From: Opisthorchis felineus | Taxonomy: Eukaryota; Platyhelminthes; Trematoda; Opisthorchiida; Opisthorchiidae | DNA length: 64,000 bases | NCBI GenBank assembly: GCA_004794785.1 | Contig: SJOL01008845.1 | Coordinates: 165,744 to 229,743 of the forward strand | Reading direction: 5' to 3' | Shown: positions 33,701 to 46,576 of the stretch, piece by piece | How positions within the stretch are numbered: position 1 is the stretch's first letter | Layout of the letters: each line of letters starts with the position of its first letter | Position numbers and translations under genes: made by a program | Notes under the pieces: model-generated | The model's input: only the letters and a program-made list of their open reading frames with translations | Database searches by the model: none | Told to the model about the DNA's origin: nothing

Positions 33701-36689
33701 GGGCATGTGTTTACGGATAGACAGCGCTTCATGTACTCACAAATTCATTCACACCTTGTTTTTCCTGGTTAGGTTTAATCCACACCGGTACAGGGCTTCT
33801 TGTGCATAAGTCGACTCCAAGACACATCATTCACCGGCGCTGCAAATTGCTCTATGAGATCCAAGTTGGCCCAGCCAGGTGGATCTTGCACGCAACCCAA
33901 ATTCGGGCGACAAATGCGCAGATCCTGTCCACCGGACAGAGTGAGCTGAGTATAGAGATGCTTCTGAACACTTTTGACCTCGGCACCATTGCGTAAAATC
34001 CATCAAATGCTCCATTGGAGGCCCAGCCGGAGCACGCATTACGACCGCGACGCTGGACAGAAGGATCCGCAAACCAGTGTGACCACTGCAAGTAAACTCC
34101 CGACTTCGAAGCTACGTTAACGAACTTCCAAGGGGAGGTGTTACGCGGAATTTCTCACTGATACCGCTTTACAGCTCGCAGTTAGGCGCTGCTACGGCCA
34201 AGAAGCTTATCCCGCACGCGACTAACCAAACGATCGCACCGCTTGCTGGTCTAGTATCAAGCCGAGCTCTGATTGGCCGGAAGTGTGGTCGCAATAGCCA
34301 ATTATGGTCCACCATGCCAACGTAGCATCCAGAAGGCGCCGGAATTTAATAATGTTGTCGCTGCATACAACTTACATACGATGCACTGTACATGTGTTTT
34401 TGACTTGGTTTTGGGCGTTAATACATTTTGTGCACCTTCGGTGATTCATTTGACGAGAATTCTAGCTTGGAAGGTTCAGACAGAGAACTAGGCTGAGGAA
34501 TTGCCGTTATTACACTAACACAGGACAAAACTCATGGTTTGGACAAGACTCATCGGAAGGAAGATCATTGGGCCTTCTCAAGTAGTATGACTTGTAGAGA
34601 GTGTTTCGGAATTCATTCCAAGTCATTTCTGCTTCACCCCACAAACAAGTGCTTCAGGGCCAGGCAATATCACAGCTGAAGACAGACGGCATAATCGGTT
34701 CAACATGGTGGTTACAAAATAGCGCACAACTTCACTGTGCTCTGACTTTCTGTGACTTTTGAATGAAGAATTCGAGAACAAACTATCGTGAAACCGTCAT
34801 CGGAGCGCAGTCGCAGTTTGCATCCTACTGGACCGAGGCCACGACTCAATCACCAGCTGATAAACGCGCAACAAAGTTGAAACAAAATGCACGAGTGGTG
34901 AAGTAGAAAACGTGACTAGCCACCAAATACAAATACCAGATACCGGATAATTCTTGCCTGTCCTTCTTACCAGGACCACGGTAACAAGGTAAGTCTAGAA
35001 CGGTTCCGGCAAATAAGCGATCCCGAATCTGAAACCATTGTGCAATTCATACAGAGGAGTGTATTGTTTTACAATTTTGATGCTAACGGGTAAACCGAGG
35101 AAGACCGTCAGCCTAATTGTGCGGATTGAAGATGATGATTATTCGTTCCGGTGTTTCAGTAAACATTCTTTTGATAATCCATCGCAGCATCTCTCCCACA
35201 CAAACATGTTATTTACCAAAACAATGTCGGTGTTGCTATGGTAATTCAGGTGTTGTCTTTATGGTTGTCGGCGTGCTCTGTGTCACACTGCACCCAAAGT
35301 CCTTACCCGCCACATTCTGAACGACCAAGCGCGCAACGGAATATCGGTACTTATGTAAACCGACCGAAATTGACAGTTCGTTGACATTGTGAGAAACACT
35401 ATTACATACAAGTTGCCGTGGCTACTAAAAGGCCCACATGCAGAATGCTAATAGACGCACTTCCTAATACTTTTGAACTGACTGCACCAAGATGTCAAAA
35501 ATGTGGACTCCGTTTTTACGATTTTAAATTACCGCTGGTTAGTATTCAGTCATTCTAGTCACTTCAAGTTCAGAAGAAAATCTTGCACCCTCTCCTATTT
35601 CTGTGTGATAGTTTGAAGCGCGATATTTGCCTGCACTTTGTTTTTCCCTTGGTGTCATCAAAGTAATGGGGGTCACAGACAGAAATCAACCCTCCGGAAA
35701 GATTTGAACATCAAAACATCATTCCTGGTTAGATTTTGAGTGCGAAACTTTATCAGTGAGGGCCAACAAACAAGGAACAATGTCTGAACATCGATCGACT
35801 ATGCGGTCACGGATGATTTCGAAGGTGTTTACACCCCGAGACAAACCTATAGGACAACCCATTTTCCTCGCAAATACTCAATTCTACGCGAATGGAAACA
35901 AACGATACCCCAAACAAGTACCACCTGAGTTGAACGGAGCGGGTGAAACGCCTGTGGTATATCCATTTCTGGACTTTCGCGATGTGGAAGTCCTCCTGAT
36001 TAACAACAAGGGTAAGGTTCCGTCAGTGAATGGAGAAGACGGGAGATTTTGTGAAGAGAAGAGGGTCGGGGTACTCGGTATTTTCAACGCACTGCACTGC
36101 ATCGGTTTATCGCAGTTCAGGATTCTTACCCCTATGTGCCTTTGATGAACGCTCCTAGTTTTCATACTGATAGTGAGCGCTGCTCTTCCAAATATGAGGC
36201 ATTCGCACTTGAAATAAAAGTCTTCTCAGCATGCGAAATGAAAAATTCAGAACTACGCTGACGTAATTAACGGGAACGGGATGCTTGGATGATTAACCAG
36301 ACCACTGAAACCGGAGCAGCAACATCTTCGACCGAAATGGTCATGTTGAACGCACAAAACCTAGCCTTCAAACAGCCACTCGTCTACCGATACAGAGAAT
36401 AAATGTTCCTCCGGTAGCTCAGCGAACATCTACGTCAGTTCCATGAAATCATCCATGTGCTGGAGTCCATCCAGACAACAAGAGACATTTTGTCCTCTAA
36501 GTGGAACCAATCTATGGTGGCTGTTTTTTCATTCTTATCGGGAATCATGAACAGTGTGCATCCGACGGACCTTCAGGGATTCGGGACCCACGATCACCCG
36601 GGTGGTACTATAACACGTAACCGTTCGGCCACAAACAGTTGATCAGTAGCGTGATTAATCCGCATTTAAACAGGAAAATTTCCGAATCT
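30771..36689. other. Stretch without recognised genes
   Basis: No exon or repeat family recognised. It contains a very AT-rich segment at about 32112-32152. A 129-codon frame at 35756-36145 (+) is unrecognised. A hammerhead-like sequence at 32838-32875 was examined and rejected. Confidence 0.5.
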
Positions 36690-37070
36690 CCTCACAGTAC
36701 AGGCCATTTGTAAGTAGCTCAGTGGAAGAACAATTCATAAGATGAGTGGAGCTTCAATCTGAGAAGTCGCCATTCGAGGAGCCAGCGAAAACTTGACAGC
36801 GTGGTGTAGATTCCACGATTCAGGGGGCTGTATCCTGCCTAAGTGGGAGTAAGCCACACAGCTGATCAACCCCTCGTGACCGAACGGTTAAGTGTTCAAA
36901 CTACTGGCCGGGAGGTTGCATGTTCGCAACTCCCCGGAGTTTAGTGAGATGCGCACTGCTCATGATTTCCAAAAAGGATTAAACAGCTGTACAGTGCTTC
37001 TTGCCTTTTCAGCATGGATTAGCTTCGCTTACAGGACGAACTTTCCATTAAAATTCCAAAATCTCCTCAC
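36690..37070 (+). repeat. Composite repeat with SINE family 1 core, copy B
   Basis: Direct-orientation homologue of 30385-30770. It starts AATCTCCTCACAGTAC, passes through CTGAGAAGTCGCCATTCGAG and the tRNA-like block (CGTGACCGAACGGTTAAGTG near 36876; GCATGTTCGCAACTCC near 36917), and ends near CCAAAATCTCCTCAC. The word AATCTCCTCAC thus occurs at both ends of this copy. Confidence 0.75.
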
Positions 37071-37972
37071 ATAACTAATATTCACATGAGCGTGGTATTG
37101 TATGAGAGATTTGGGTTGTTTGAACAGCGGACTGAATTCCGCCACAGTTGGATTTTTTCTGGTCAATATAGAACGCCTGATTGTGTTAGCGACAGTGGTC
37201 CTGAAAAAAAACAGAATTCAGTCTCTCGATCCAGCTTTACAGCTGCTGCTGTATGAAAAAGTTTAAGCTTTTTTTGTTATGAATTTGGGTGGACAACGCA
37301 CTCCGTTGTCATGGTGACCAAAACACGAAACGTTTTTTGAGCGCGCGATGCCCGGCGGAACTTTATGGGAGGTATTTTTTTAACACTGACATCGGTAGAC
37401 AGAGGTTGTTATCAGGCTGGCCAAAGTTGGAACAATTTTCTTGCTTTAGCACCAATGGTTGCATATAGTATTTGGGCCTGGTGACCTTGACAAGGACCCA
37501 GTCCACTATGGTATAATCGTTAGTTTCTAACTTACTTTGACTAATATGGCTCGATATACAAAATATTATGATTTTTTTTAGCCATAACATGACACATTAC
37601 AAACTTTTGTGTTGATAACTTCTCATTCCAAAAAGCATTTGCGGACTGTTTTTGAACTGTGCCCCCCTACACTGTATATAGATCAAAACAAGGGGGTAAC
37701 CGAGACATCGACTTTTCAAATAAAAAACCTAATTGTAAAGCATGCACGTGCGGACCACCTATAGGTGTCTTGGACACCTATCCACATAGTCGTTTGCTTG
37801 GTATAGCACGGTGATTAGACATCACTGTCTTTCCAAAGTATTTTTGGCTTCGGGATCGACACCGCCTGTCGTGCACGACGGCGTGTACATTAATTCAGTT
37901 GAGTTTGTTCAATTCCGAGTAACAATGCGCATGGTAATGGTCTTCCGGTTATCATATGGAATCCTTAAAAAT
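37071..37972. other. Stretch without recognised features
   Basis: Nothing recognised apart from AT-rich runs. Ends at the assembly gap. Confidence 0.5.
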
Positions 37973-38104
37973 NNNNNNNNNNNNNNNNNNNNNNNNNNNN
38001 NNNNNNNNNNNNNNNNNNNNNNNNNNNNNNNNNNNNNNNNNNNNNNNNNNNNNNNNNNNNNNNNNNNNNNNNNNNNNNNNNNNNNNNNNNNNNNNNNNNN
38101 NNNN
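37973..38104. other. Assembly gap (132 N)
   Basis: Run of N. A TA microsatellite lies directly to its right (38110-38138), so the assembly probably broke at a longer TA tract. The two sides need not be strictly adjacent. Confidence 0.99.
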
Positions 38105-38109
38105 CAGCC

Positions 38110-38138
<29 letters not shown>
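38110..38138. repeat. (TA)n microsatellite next to the gap
   Basis: About 14 TA units directly after the N run. Confidence 0.97.
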
Positions 38139-38142
<4 letters not shown>

Positions 38143-41100
38143 TATTTGCACGCTCAAATCAATCTATTCTTCTTCGGTTGCCCCTTAGGCAACCGAAGAC
38201 AGACATTAATTTCACTCCTACTCACACCCATAACCTATTTTTTCATCACACTTGGGCTACATTTGTCCAGTAAGCACTGATTTAGCGAATTTATACTGAT
38301 GGTTTTTTGGTTGGGTACGCAACTGCAGCCTGAGGAGCACTTTCAAGATGTACCTCTTGTCGTCTCAGTCGTACTTGGGCAACAAACGGTTAGGTTAACA
38401 TTGTCACGATTTTACCTACAGAGTGTAGGTAGTGGAATGCATTCTGATTACACTTCGACAAGTTTTTCCCCCTCACGCTACCGGTGCACATATCATGCAT
38501 ACTTGATTAATAGGTGTGCCAAGACTCGACAACAACCGAATGTGACGATGAAATCAGTCAAACTGACAAGGTATTCACCTCACGGCACTCTCCATATTTT
38601 CAGAAATTTGACACATGCGAGTTATAAGTTATTCACTCCATGTGCCAACAGTTCTAGTAAATTTGCTCTCTACAGAACGGATGTGTTTTTCCCTACCCGG
38701 AAGCGTCGCAAGTTGCAACACTGGAAAGGCGACTTGCCGGATTAAAAAAAAACATGTGTGAGGGACACCCTCTTCACGAAGAGTCCATTCTACCCAGGTC
38801 AGATCCTAAAATAGTGCCTTCTATTCCCAACGGGTCACTAATTGGGTGCAAATACCACCAGAAGTTTATAGTAGCCGGAGGCGAACAAAAGACTGAAAGT
38901 AATCACCTGCCTCTCAGGATTACGTCGTCCATACTGTTGATTACCGGGTGACGAGTGGTTGAGACCAACATTGGTTGAAAATCAGTGTGCGTTGGTCCCC
39001 GCGATGAAAGCTCATTGAGACAGTACCCAAAGGAGAAACGGAATTTTCTCATGGTGATTCCAGGATACAAATTGGAGCCTGACAACTAATCCAGACGGCT
39101 ACTAATTAGGGACTTGAGTGTAACAGTTTCCAAGCCTACGGTTGACCTTATACGTTTATCATCTCGTTAGCATCGTTAAGGACCATACCCACCAAATTAT
39201 ACAAGCGCATGACGGTGATGATGACGAACTGATCGACTGACTTACCCTTCTACTAAATCGTGTTCTATTCTTGCCTGAGTTTAACATCAAGTAGACAACG
39301 TGTGGTGTCCGAATATTTACTCTTCTGACTATGCTACGCAGACACTGATCAGTTTTTCCTGAATGCCTTTGAGACATCGTCCAGGCCTCTCTAATGCACG
39401 TTCTTGACCAGCCCTAAAGCCGAAACCAATGAAGGGTAAAAACAGGATGGGACGATTGTTTGTTTAACGAAGATATTCGGTATCCGGACCACTTCTGTCA
39501 TTGTTTCCAGTTCACTTCCCTGACATTTTTCGAAATGCCAGCCCTACATGGTATTCACTTTCCTCCAGTGTCTAGGACCTGTCCATCAACGCAGGTGACT
39601 CCGCATTCTGTCGCCGCTCATATTTCACTGAGAGATATTGAGGTGTACAGAACCCGGGGCGATAATGGCCGAAATAGCTTGGAGTTCATCGAGACTCCTA
39701 TCATGGTTAATGCACCATCTAGGTAAACGGACGAATGTGAAACAGTTTGCTCCCTTAAGCTTTAGCTTGTCACATTCTCAAAGAATTGGCTTGAAAAACG
39801 TTCGGTGCCAGTAATCATGGTGCTAACATGAACTGCACGACATGCTCTTCTTTTCACTGGTTCTGGCAAAAAGAGGCTCGTCGACTATCCAAGGTCATCT
39901 CGGTCGGTCTAAGAGTTTTCTGGGAACCTTGAACGTCTAAATCATAGACTACCTCACTGAGCCGTATGATTCATCAGACAAAGGGCCGTGTTAGCCGTTG
40001 TAGAACTGTTTTGGAGATTGATGGACTGGTCAGAGTTGGGATTTGCAACCTTTAACAAACCGATGAAGAAGAGTGACGGATTTGTTCTGTGCTCTTTCTG
40101 TTGTCAGCGTTGTCAAGAGCTCATCTGAGGTATTCGTTGTGGCGGTTCGAAATTTCGTAAGGTTAGATGGTCCTTCTGTTGGTGCAGAAATAGGATAATC
40201 GTGGGTTTTCAACGGTTTCCTCTGCCGACTATTCGTGGCCAGTGTAAGCGTTCTGTCAGGTTCGCCAGTTTTCAAAAAGGCCATTCACGTAAAACAGGAT
40301 TCATCTAAGCTTAGCATCTATGAACATACGATGGGTCGAAACAGAATTCGAGCTAGACTTTTTACTTTCATCGCTACTATTGATAAAATTCTAACAGCTA
40401 CCTTTTTTATTCAATTATTCAATTACCTCATTGTAACACAAGAACATAATGACGTCTTTTGTTTCTGGTTGCCATGCCCCATTGTAGCAATTTAACAGAA
40501 CAAATTAACAGATGTTTTTGTCTGATACACCGGAATTTAACCGCTTGGAAATCACTTTCTGGCATAAAAATTCCAAATTCATGCGAAGAGTCCAGAAGAA
40601 ATTTGTTCACATTGTGAAAAAAAGACAAAAGCAAGTAAATATCCCTTCGCAATTTTCCGGCAGCATTTCCTTTTGGGTTGAATGACCTTGGCATGCTTCT
40701 GGTGGGAAGATGAAAATGGTAGATTATTTGTAATCCGTCATCTATTTTACCGCAGTGGTTTTCAACCGAGACAGAAGTTGCTCGAAACTAGAACTGCATG
40801 AGGGAGAGAATGGAGCCCGCAGCGTTGACGCTGAGACACTGATCACTGTTCCGATGTATCTGATTTTTGGTTTACCCGGTAAGCATATCGAAAATGTTTG
40901 CGGCATTCTCTGTTCTCGCCGTCTGAACTGATTCTGATGGCAACTGCATGGTTGGAACCTAAGTGTGATCAATCTGTCTTAGGCTTTTGAGAAGAACATT
41001 TCTCAAAAACAGAGAAAGAAAAGAAGTGGTTGCACTTCGTATTCGTTTTGCAGTAATTTTTACCTGTTCTCTCAGTGAATTCGTACCAGGATTGCATGTA

Positions 41101-44100
41101 CGCGCGTGAGTTCCAAGTATGCACGGGGGACTCAAAACCCTTTTTGTCGGAACTCCTAAGATATTACATTGATTCCAGTACGGCTCCATGAAACCACTGA
41201 AAGAACAGTTAACTCCTGTGACAGAGACTGTATGAAAGAGAATGCGGATGGATGAAAAACCCGGACTTGAGACCAGATGGGTATGCATGACCTGAAAAGT
41301 TGCATTTTGGGCTTGTCTTGCAGCAGAATTTAACCCTGAGTCAGTTAGTCCACCTGACGGATGGTTTCTTAGTCAGTATTCTTCGCTCATCATTATACTG
41401 TCCAAGGTGCTTTGTCATTGATCTCCGAGGGTCAGCGTCAAGACTGTGTATGGTACTGTCGTAGTACACCGCACGTTCCCTTGACAAGTGTCTTTCAGTT
41501 CACGGGATCGCATGGGACAAAGTCCGACTCTATTTAATGATTGTTCAGGGGTAAGCACTTAAAAATAAAAAAGACGCTAGAAGAAGTGATAGGGGGATAC
41601 CCCAGTGGTATCCATATTGCCCAATAGTTTAGAATTTTCTGAAAATGTTTTACCTGGTGCCAAGACCCATGGAATCATGAATTGGCCTGAAAATCTCCGT
41701 CGGTATGTAGAGGTAGGTACAGTGACCTTTGTTGCCATATAGATCATTTAAAGCCAGCTTTGATGTGTTTTTGTCATCTGTTTTTTGGTGGTGGATGTAG
41801 CCCAGTGGATATAACCCTTATTCTATCCCTGAGTTGCTCGATGAGTTTTGGTCTTGTTGTCCTCTGGCAGGCTTCTCTATGCTCACTGGCTATTCCCTCG
41901 TATTTTCCGAGGCGGTTGTGGGCGTCTGTAACCGTGAGTTTGACCATTCGTCGACCATTCTGCCTAGCTATTATCGAAGGTTGTGGGTGATTTATTGGCG
42001 GTCGATAGGTTACGCTACGTGGAACGACGCATTTCCGCAGGTATTCATGAAGGAACTAGAACTTTTCTCCTGTGGATGCTTGTTGGCAGGCGAAAGTTGG
42101 ACCAATGAAACCACCAGTTAGAGTACTTATTATCAACCGATGACATAAAATATACCGGATGCTCACTGAAATCATAGAGAGTAGTGGAAGAAGAGAAGAT
42201 GATGCACGGAAGGTCTTCTCAGGCGGCTGCGAAACTTTTGCAAGCCAAGTACCATGACTGGTGAACAGACGGACAGTCGACCAGTTTGATAGATTTTGCG
42301 ACATTACTATCGACTACTCTATATCTGAATTGCCTCACAACACTGAAAGTCCAGAACCAGGATGAATTTCGCTGTAATGCACACTGATAGGTTTATTCTA
42401 AACCTCCTTTAGGACTTTCGATATGCGCTCTTGACAATCATCATTACCAGTTGCACTGATTTACGAACAGCACTCGCCTAAATCTGAGGAGGCTCACTCA
42501 GAACCATTCTCATTGCTGATGTGGTAACTTGGGAGCTTCTAACTCCCAGCAAGTCCCATCATTCAAGAACGAATTTCACACGTTTTTGTGTGTTGAGGAG
42601 AACACAGTCGTCATTCGTCACCAATAGTGTTCAATTCCGGGAAGTGTTTTCTATATCCATATCACCCTCATTTCAACGGTTCGCTGTCAGCTACAGAACC
42701 AACAACAGGGAATTAGAAAGACATTAATATCGAGTCATTCAACTCAATCAAATCATTTGACCCAAGGAGCTTGATAATGTTGTCCTCAAAGAAGTCAATT
42801 CGGGCCGCATCAGCCAGTACCGATCACTTGTCCGGGTAGAAAACAGAGGATAAAATTCAGAGTTTCTTAATGTACAACAGACTGTGAACGAGAGGGAAAC
42901 CCACCTTTCAAATACTTTGCATCCGTGATTCTATTTTCTGGTCGGGCCTCAGAATAAATCGGCAGCTGATTTGAAAAAGCCCAAAGGATATTCATACATT
43001 CAAACTTTGCTCTTTGCGGACAACCGACAGCCAGCTTCATGAGGAATATTCTTGAAAATGAGGAGGAAAAGCAGCGTCGTTGACCACTTAAATATGTGAG
43101 GCATATTGAAGGTTTAATCAGTGGATGGGGTATTCAAAGATGAGTTCAGAGGCCGTGCGCTTTCTTACCGAATATCGGATGGTTCCTTTTAGGGCTTCCG
43201 TCCACAGGATATCTCTAACACCAGAATCCATGAAACGTCCCCTGAGGCATGAAGCTTCTTTTAAAACTAGTTTTCCTACCAAACGATCTCAGGAATTTAA
43301 GCCAAACCTAGTTTCGAACATACACTGGAAATTCGTCTTAATGGGTTGTAGGGTTTGTGCTTCGCTAGAAGTGTATCTGGTGCTGTAAGCTGTAAGTTCA
43401 AACTGGATCCAGAACGGCAGGCCACGAATATCTCTAAAACGGTGTAAGGATGATTTGTTCATTCTGTTGGCGTTTGCCCTCAGCTCAGTTGCCGACACAC
43501 CCCCCTACTTGCCCGGCCTCGTCTTCTGTTGGCTCTGTCCAGCTGAAAAACTGCAGAGACGAGTAGCTCGACCGCTCAACTCGATGGCCCACGTGACCTT
43601 TTCTGACTGGTCATCGAGAGGTTCACCGGCAAACTAAACGCATGAACACGATTGGCTCAAAAATTGTCACCTGATCAGGCCAATTGGACAGTGTCACATA
43701 ACTAACATGTACCCTTTTGGGATCCGGAAATATCAACTACTGGTCATCCGTAGCGTGATGAGGCAGTGGGGTAAGATGCTAGCCATGGGTTGTATGAGCC
43801 GCGTTCCGAATCTGGACTACGTGGCTCTACCTGGGACCCGGTCTCCGTTGACACTAAGACTCCGAGAAAAAAGTATACCAGCTTCTACCATTCGCTAGAC
43901 TGACCAGGTTGCACATAGCTCCTTAACTCAGCAAGATATCCAGACATACTAAACTGATTCCGAATGTGCATAAAGAGTTCAAGCAGAGGGTGCGAATAAT
44001 TCCATCAAATAGCTTCTTATGGACATTCTGCCGTGACAACCTCATCACAATAGAACTGTGGATGATTTGAACATGAACCGACCAGTTTCAAACGACCATC

Positions 44101-45124
44101 ACTTCTAAAAGAGCTTAAATAAATGTCAAAATTCTTTTGGAACACCAAACGCACACAAAACTGGAGCATTTAACTGCGGGACGGATTCTAGAGACAGCTC
44201 AGTTGATTGGTCCGATAAAAGTGCCTGCCGCCTTGGCCACTGAATACCACAGAAAGGCTGATAGTTGCTGATTTATCAAATGTAATGAAAGTAAGGTGAA
44301 CTTCCAAAACTCTATGTACATGCCAAACTGATCTATATAGGTGGTGGACCAACATCTCCACCTCAAGGGCATGAGTTGTTCGGAAAAGTCGGGTCACTAA
44401 ATGGCTCCGTAGATGGGAAAAATGCGAATAACTTACAAATAGGGAAAGATGAATCCATTGGTTGGCGAACTAAACGAACTATTCGTATCATCAAACGAAA
44501 AGCGTCACATGATCAGGAAAAACTGATTTCTCGACACTACACCCACATCTCCACTCCATAAGGAATGGACAAAGTGATTTTCCGTAAGACCTACGTGCAT
44601 ACAGTAGCCTGATTGATGCCATCACTTAATCTACTAACAGTTGCAAAGCAGCACACGAGCACGTGCGCTGACCCAATGAAGCTCGACACACAGCTAGTCC
44701 ATGCATCAGACAACCAGTTGTGTGCACGTCCGAATGCCCTCAGCACAAGCATATTCGCCACATTTGATCTTACAAGTCCATTATCGATGACTCATCGTGG
44801 CAGGCCATGCTAGCAAGCAAACAAGCTGAACTATCGGCCAATCGATGCGATACGCCTGTTTGTCTTCCGAAGGTAAAACGAAGCTACACCCATTCGTTGA
44901 CAGATCAGCCAACCGTCCGTGTGCCGATTTGTGGCTTTCATAGCCAGTCCACCAGGATCCAAAGAGGGCTGCGCTCTACGCACAAACCCCTCAACCGATT
45001 GAGATGAGACTTTTTACATATATATACTGCACAAAGTCATGAAAACATAAGCACCTAACTTCAGGCAGAAAAAAGTCACAGAGTTTTAAGCAAGGACATC
45101 AGCTGCCCTTCATCTGGAGCCCAC
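38139..45124. other. Long stretch without recognised genes
   Basis: No exon, RNA or repeat family recognised. Open frames such as 38299-38745 (+, 148 codons) and 40959-41288 (-, 109 codons) match nothing known to me and are within chance length. Confidence 0.5.
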
Positions 45125-46576
45125 AGCTGGGCTCCTGGACGGTGAGCGTGGGACCCGTTACGGCCTCGGAGGATTAGGACTGCATGTGTTCCGTCAAGCG
45201 TCCCTGGTCCGAATGACCTCCCACCCACATTGTTCAAAGTTGGCGGTGAAGTCCTCAGTCAGAGCTTGTCTGATCTATTTGCCTGCATTTGGAAAAGGTG
45301 ACTCTCCCAGAAAACGGAGGAGAATCGGTGATAGGACCCATTTTTGGAGAAGGGACCCGCAGTGACTGCGGTAATCACAGGGGGATCAGCTTGACCCCTG
45401 TCGTAACGAGACGCTTGACATCACTTGTCCTTCGTCACCTTATGGTGGTGGAAGTTTGTGAAAACAATAAGTTCCTTATATTCTCAGAATTCCGGATGTG
45501 TGAGAGTATTCGGAGGGTTCTACAAAAGCTTCTGTACACAAAGCGGTCTCAGTCAGGGCTGCCTACTTTCTTCATTCCTATTTAATTTCGTAATCAATGA
45601 AATAATGAGACAAACGCTGGTCTCCAAGTCCCTGGTGTTCAAATAGCTGCTGACGAAATCTTTGTCGACCTTGAAGATGCATGCGGCATCGTTCTCGTGT
45701 TCGAAGAGAACAAGACGCGGGCGTTATTGGACCAACTGACGAAAGTCATCTCGTCCTTTGGCTTGCGCTTTGCACCCACAAAGTGTAAGGAAATGCAGTC
45801 ACTGAATACACCACTGACAATCCAAGCAGAGGTACTCGAAGTTACGGAACATTTCACGTAGGTTGTATTAGCTCCGACTGTAGTGCGACAGGGGAACTCA
45901 GTGCACGAATCTGCAAGGCTCGGGTCTTGGTTGCTAAACTGAGACATCTATGCTGTCAAAGCGGTGTATCCCTGAATAACAAGAGATGTGCGTATCAGGC
46001 TACAGTGCGGGCTGTGTGGTATGGCTGTGAGACTTGGCCTGTTCGATCAGCGGAACTGAAGCGCCTTCAGGTGATCGACAACCGTTGTCTCGGAACCATA
46101 GCTCGTGTAGATTGGTGTCAGTGAGTGCGTAACCAGGCAATTAGTAGTTCAACGGGGACTTCTATCGTAGAATGTGTCCGGCACCAGAAGCTGTGTTGTT
46201 TAGGCCATGTATTTCCCATGCCGAGCAATCGTTTGCCGAAGAGTATTGCTTCCCTCACCGAATTCAGTGTGGTGGAAGCAGAGAGGTGCCCAATCCTTGA
46301 AGAAGAGTATGAAAGAGGTTACGAGAAGTCTGAGGGCTGTCGATGCTACTCGCCTTCCAGGATGGGGACCGCGTGATCCTCAATGCACCTGGTTGGAGAC
46401 GCTGTAGGACATTGCTGCCAATCGATGTCAGTGGCGTTCTTGTTGTCAGTTTCTATGCACATTGCCCGAATGAGTGTCTGGAAGTGTCGGCACCCCGGAA
46501 CGATTGTGGTGGGCTAGCACTAAGTCCCTTCCCCGTCCACTTTTATTCTTTTTTTCAAAATAAGGCTTTCAAATAG
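45125..46576 (+). mobile_element. RTE-type non-LTR retrotransposon, internally deleted relic
   Basis: Degenerate, frame-shifted reverse transcriptase polyprotein. Recognisable blocks in order: WSE-PPTH, SICLHLEKV and LPENGGESVIGPIF (about 45190-45335), CGNHRGISLTPVVTRRLTSL (45368-45430), GLSQGCLLSSFLFNFVINEI (about 45549-45610), TKVISSFGLRFAPTKCKEMQ (45742-45800), SDCSATGELSARICKARVLV (about 45874-45935), YGCETWPVRSAELKRLQVID (46020-46080), RLPGWGPRDPQCTWLETL (about 46353-46406) and NRCQWRSC. The finger-palm stretch between ISLTP and GLSQGC is too short, which indicates an internal deletion. The YADD catalytic box is not intact (AADEIF in its place). It ends near TTTTTCAAAATAAGGC. Inactive. 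Confidence 0.88.

Noticed and set aside
35756..36145. 129-codon frame with a hydrophilic product
   Set aside because: No domain or relative recognised and no convincing acceptor or donor pair; kept out of the gene list.
38299..38745. 148-codon ATG-initiated frame next to the gap
   Set aside because: Length is within chance expectation, composition is not protein-like over its length, and no splice context or family motif is visible.
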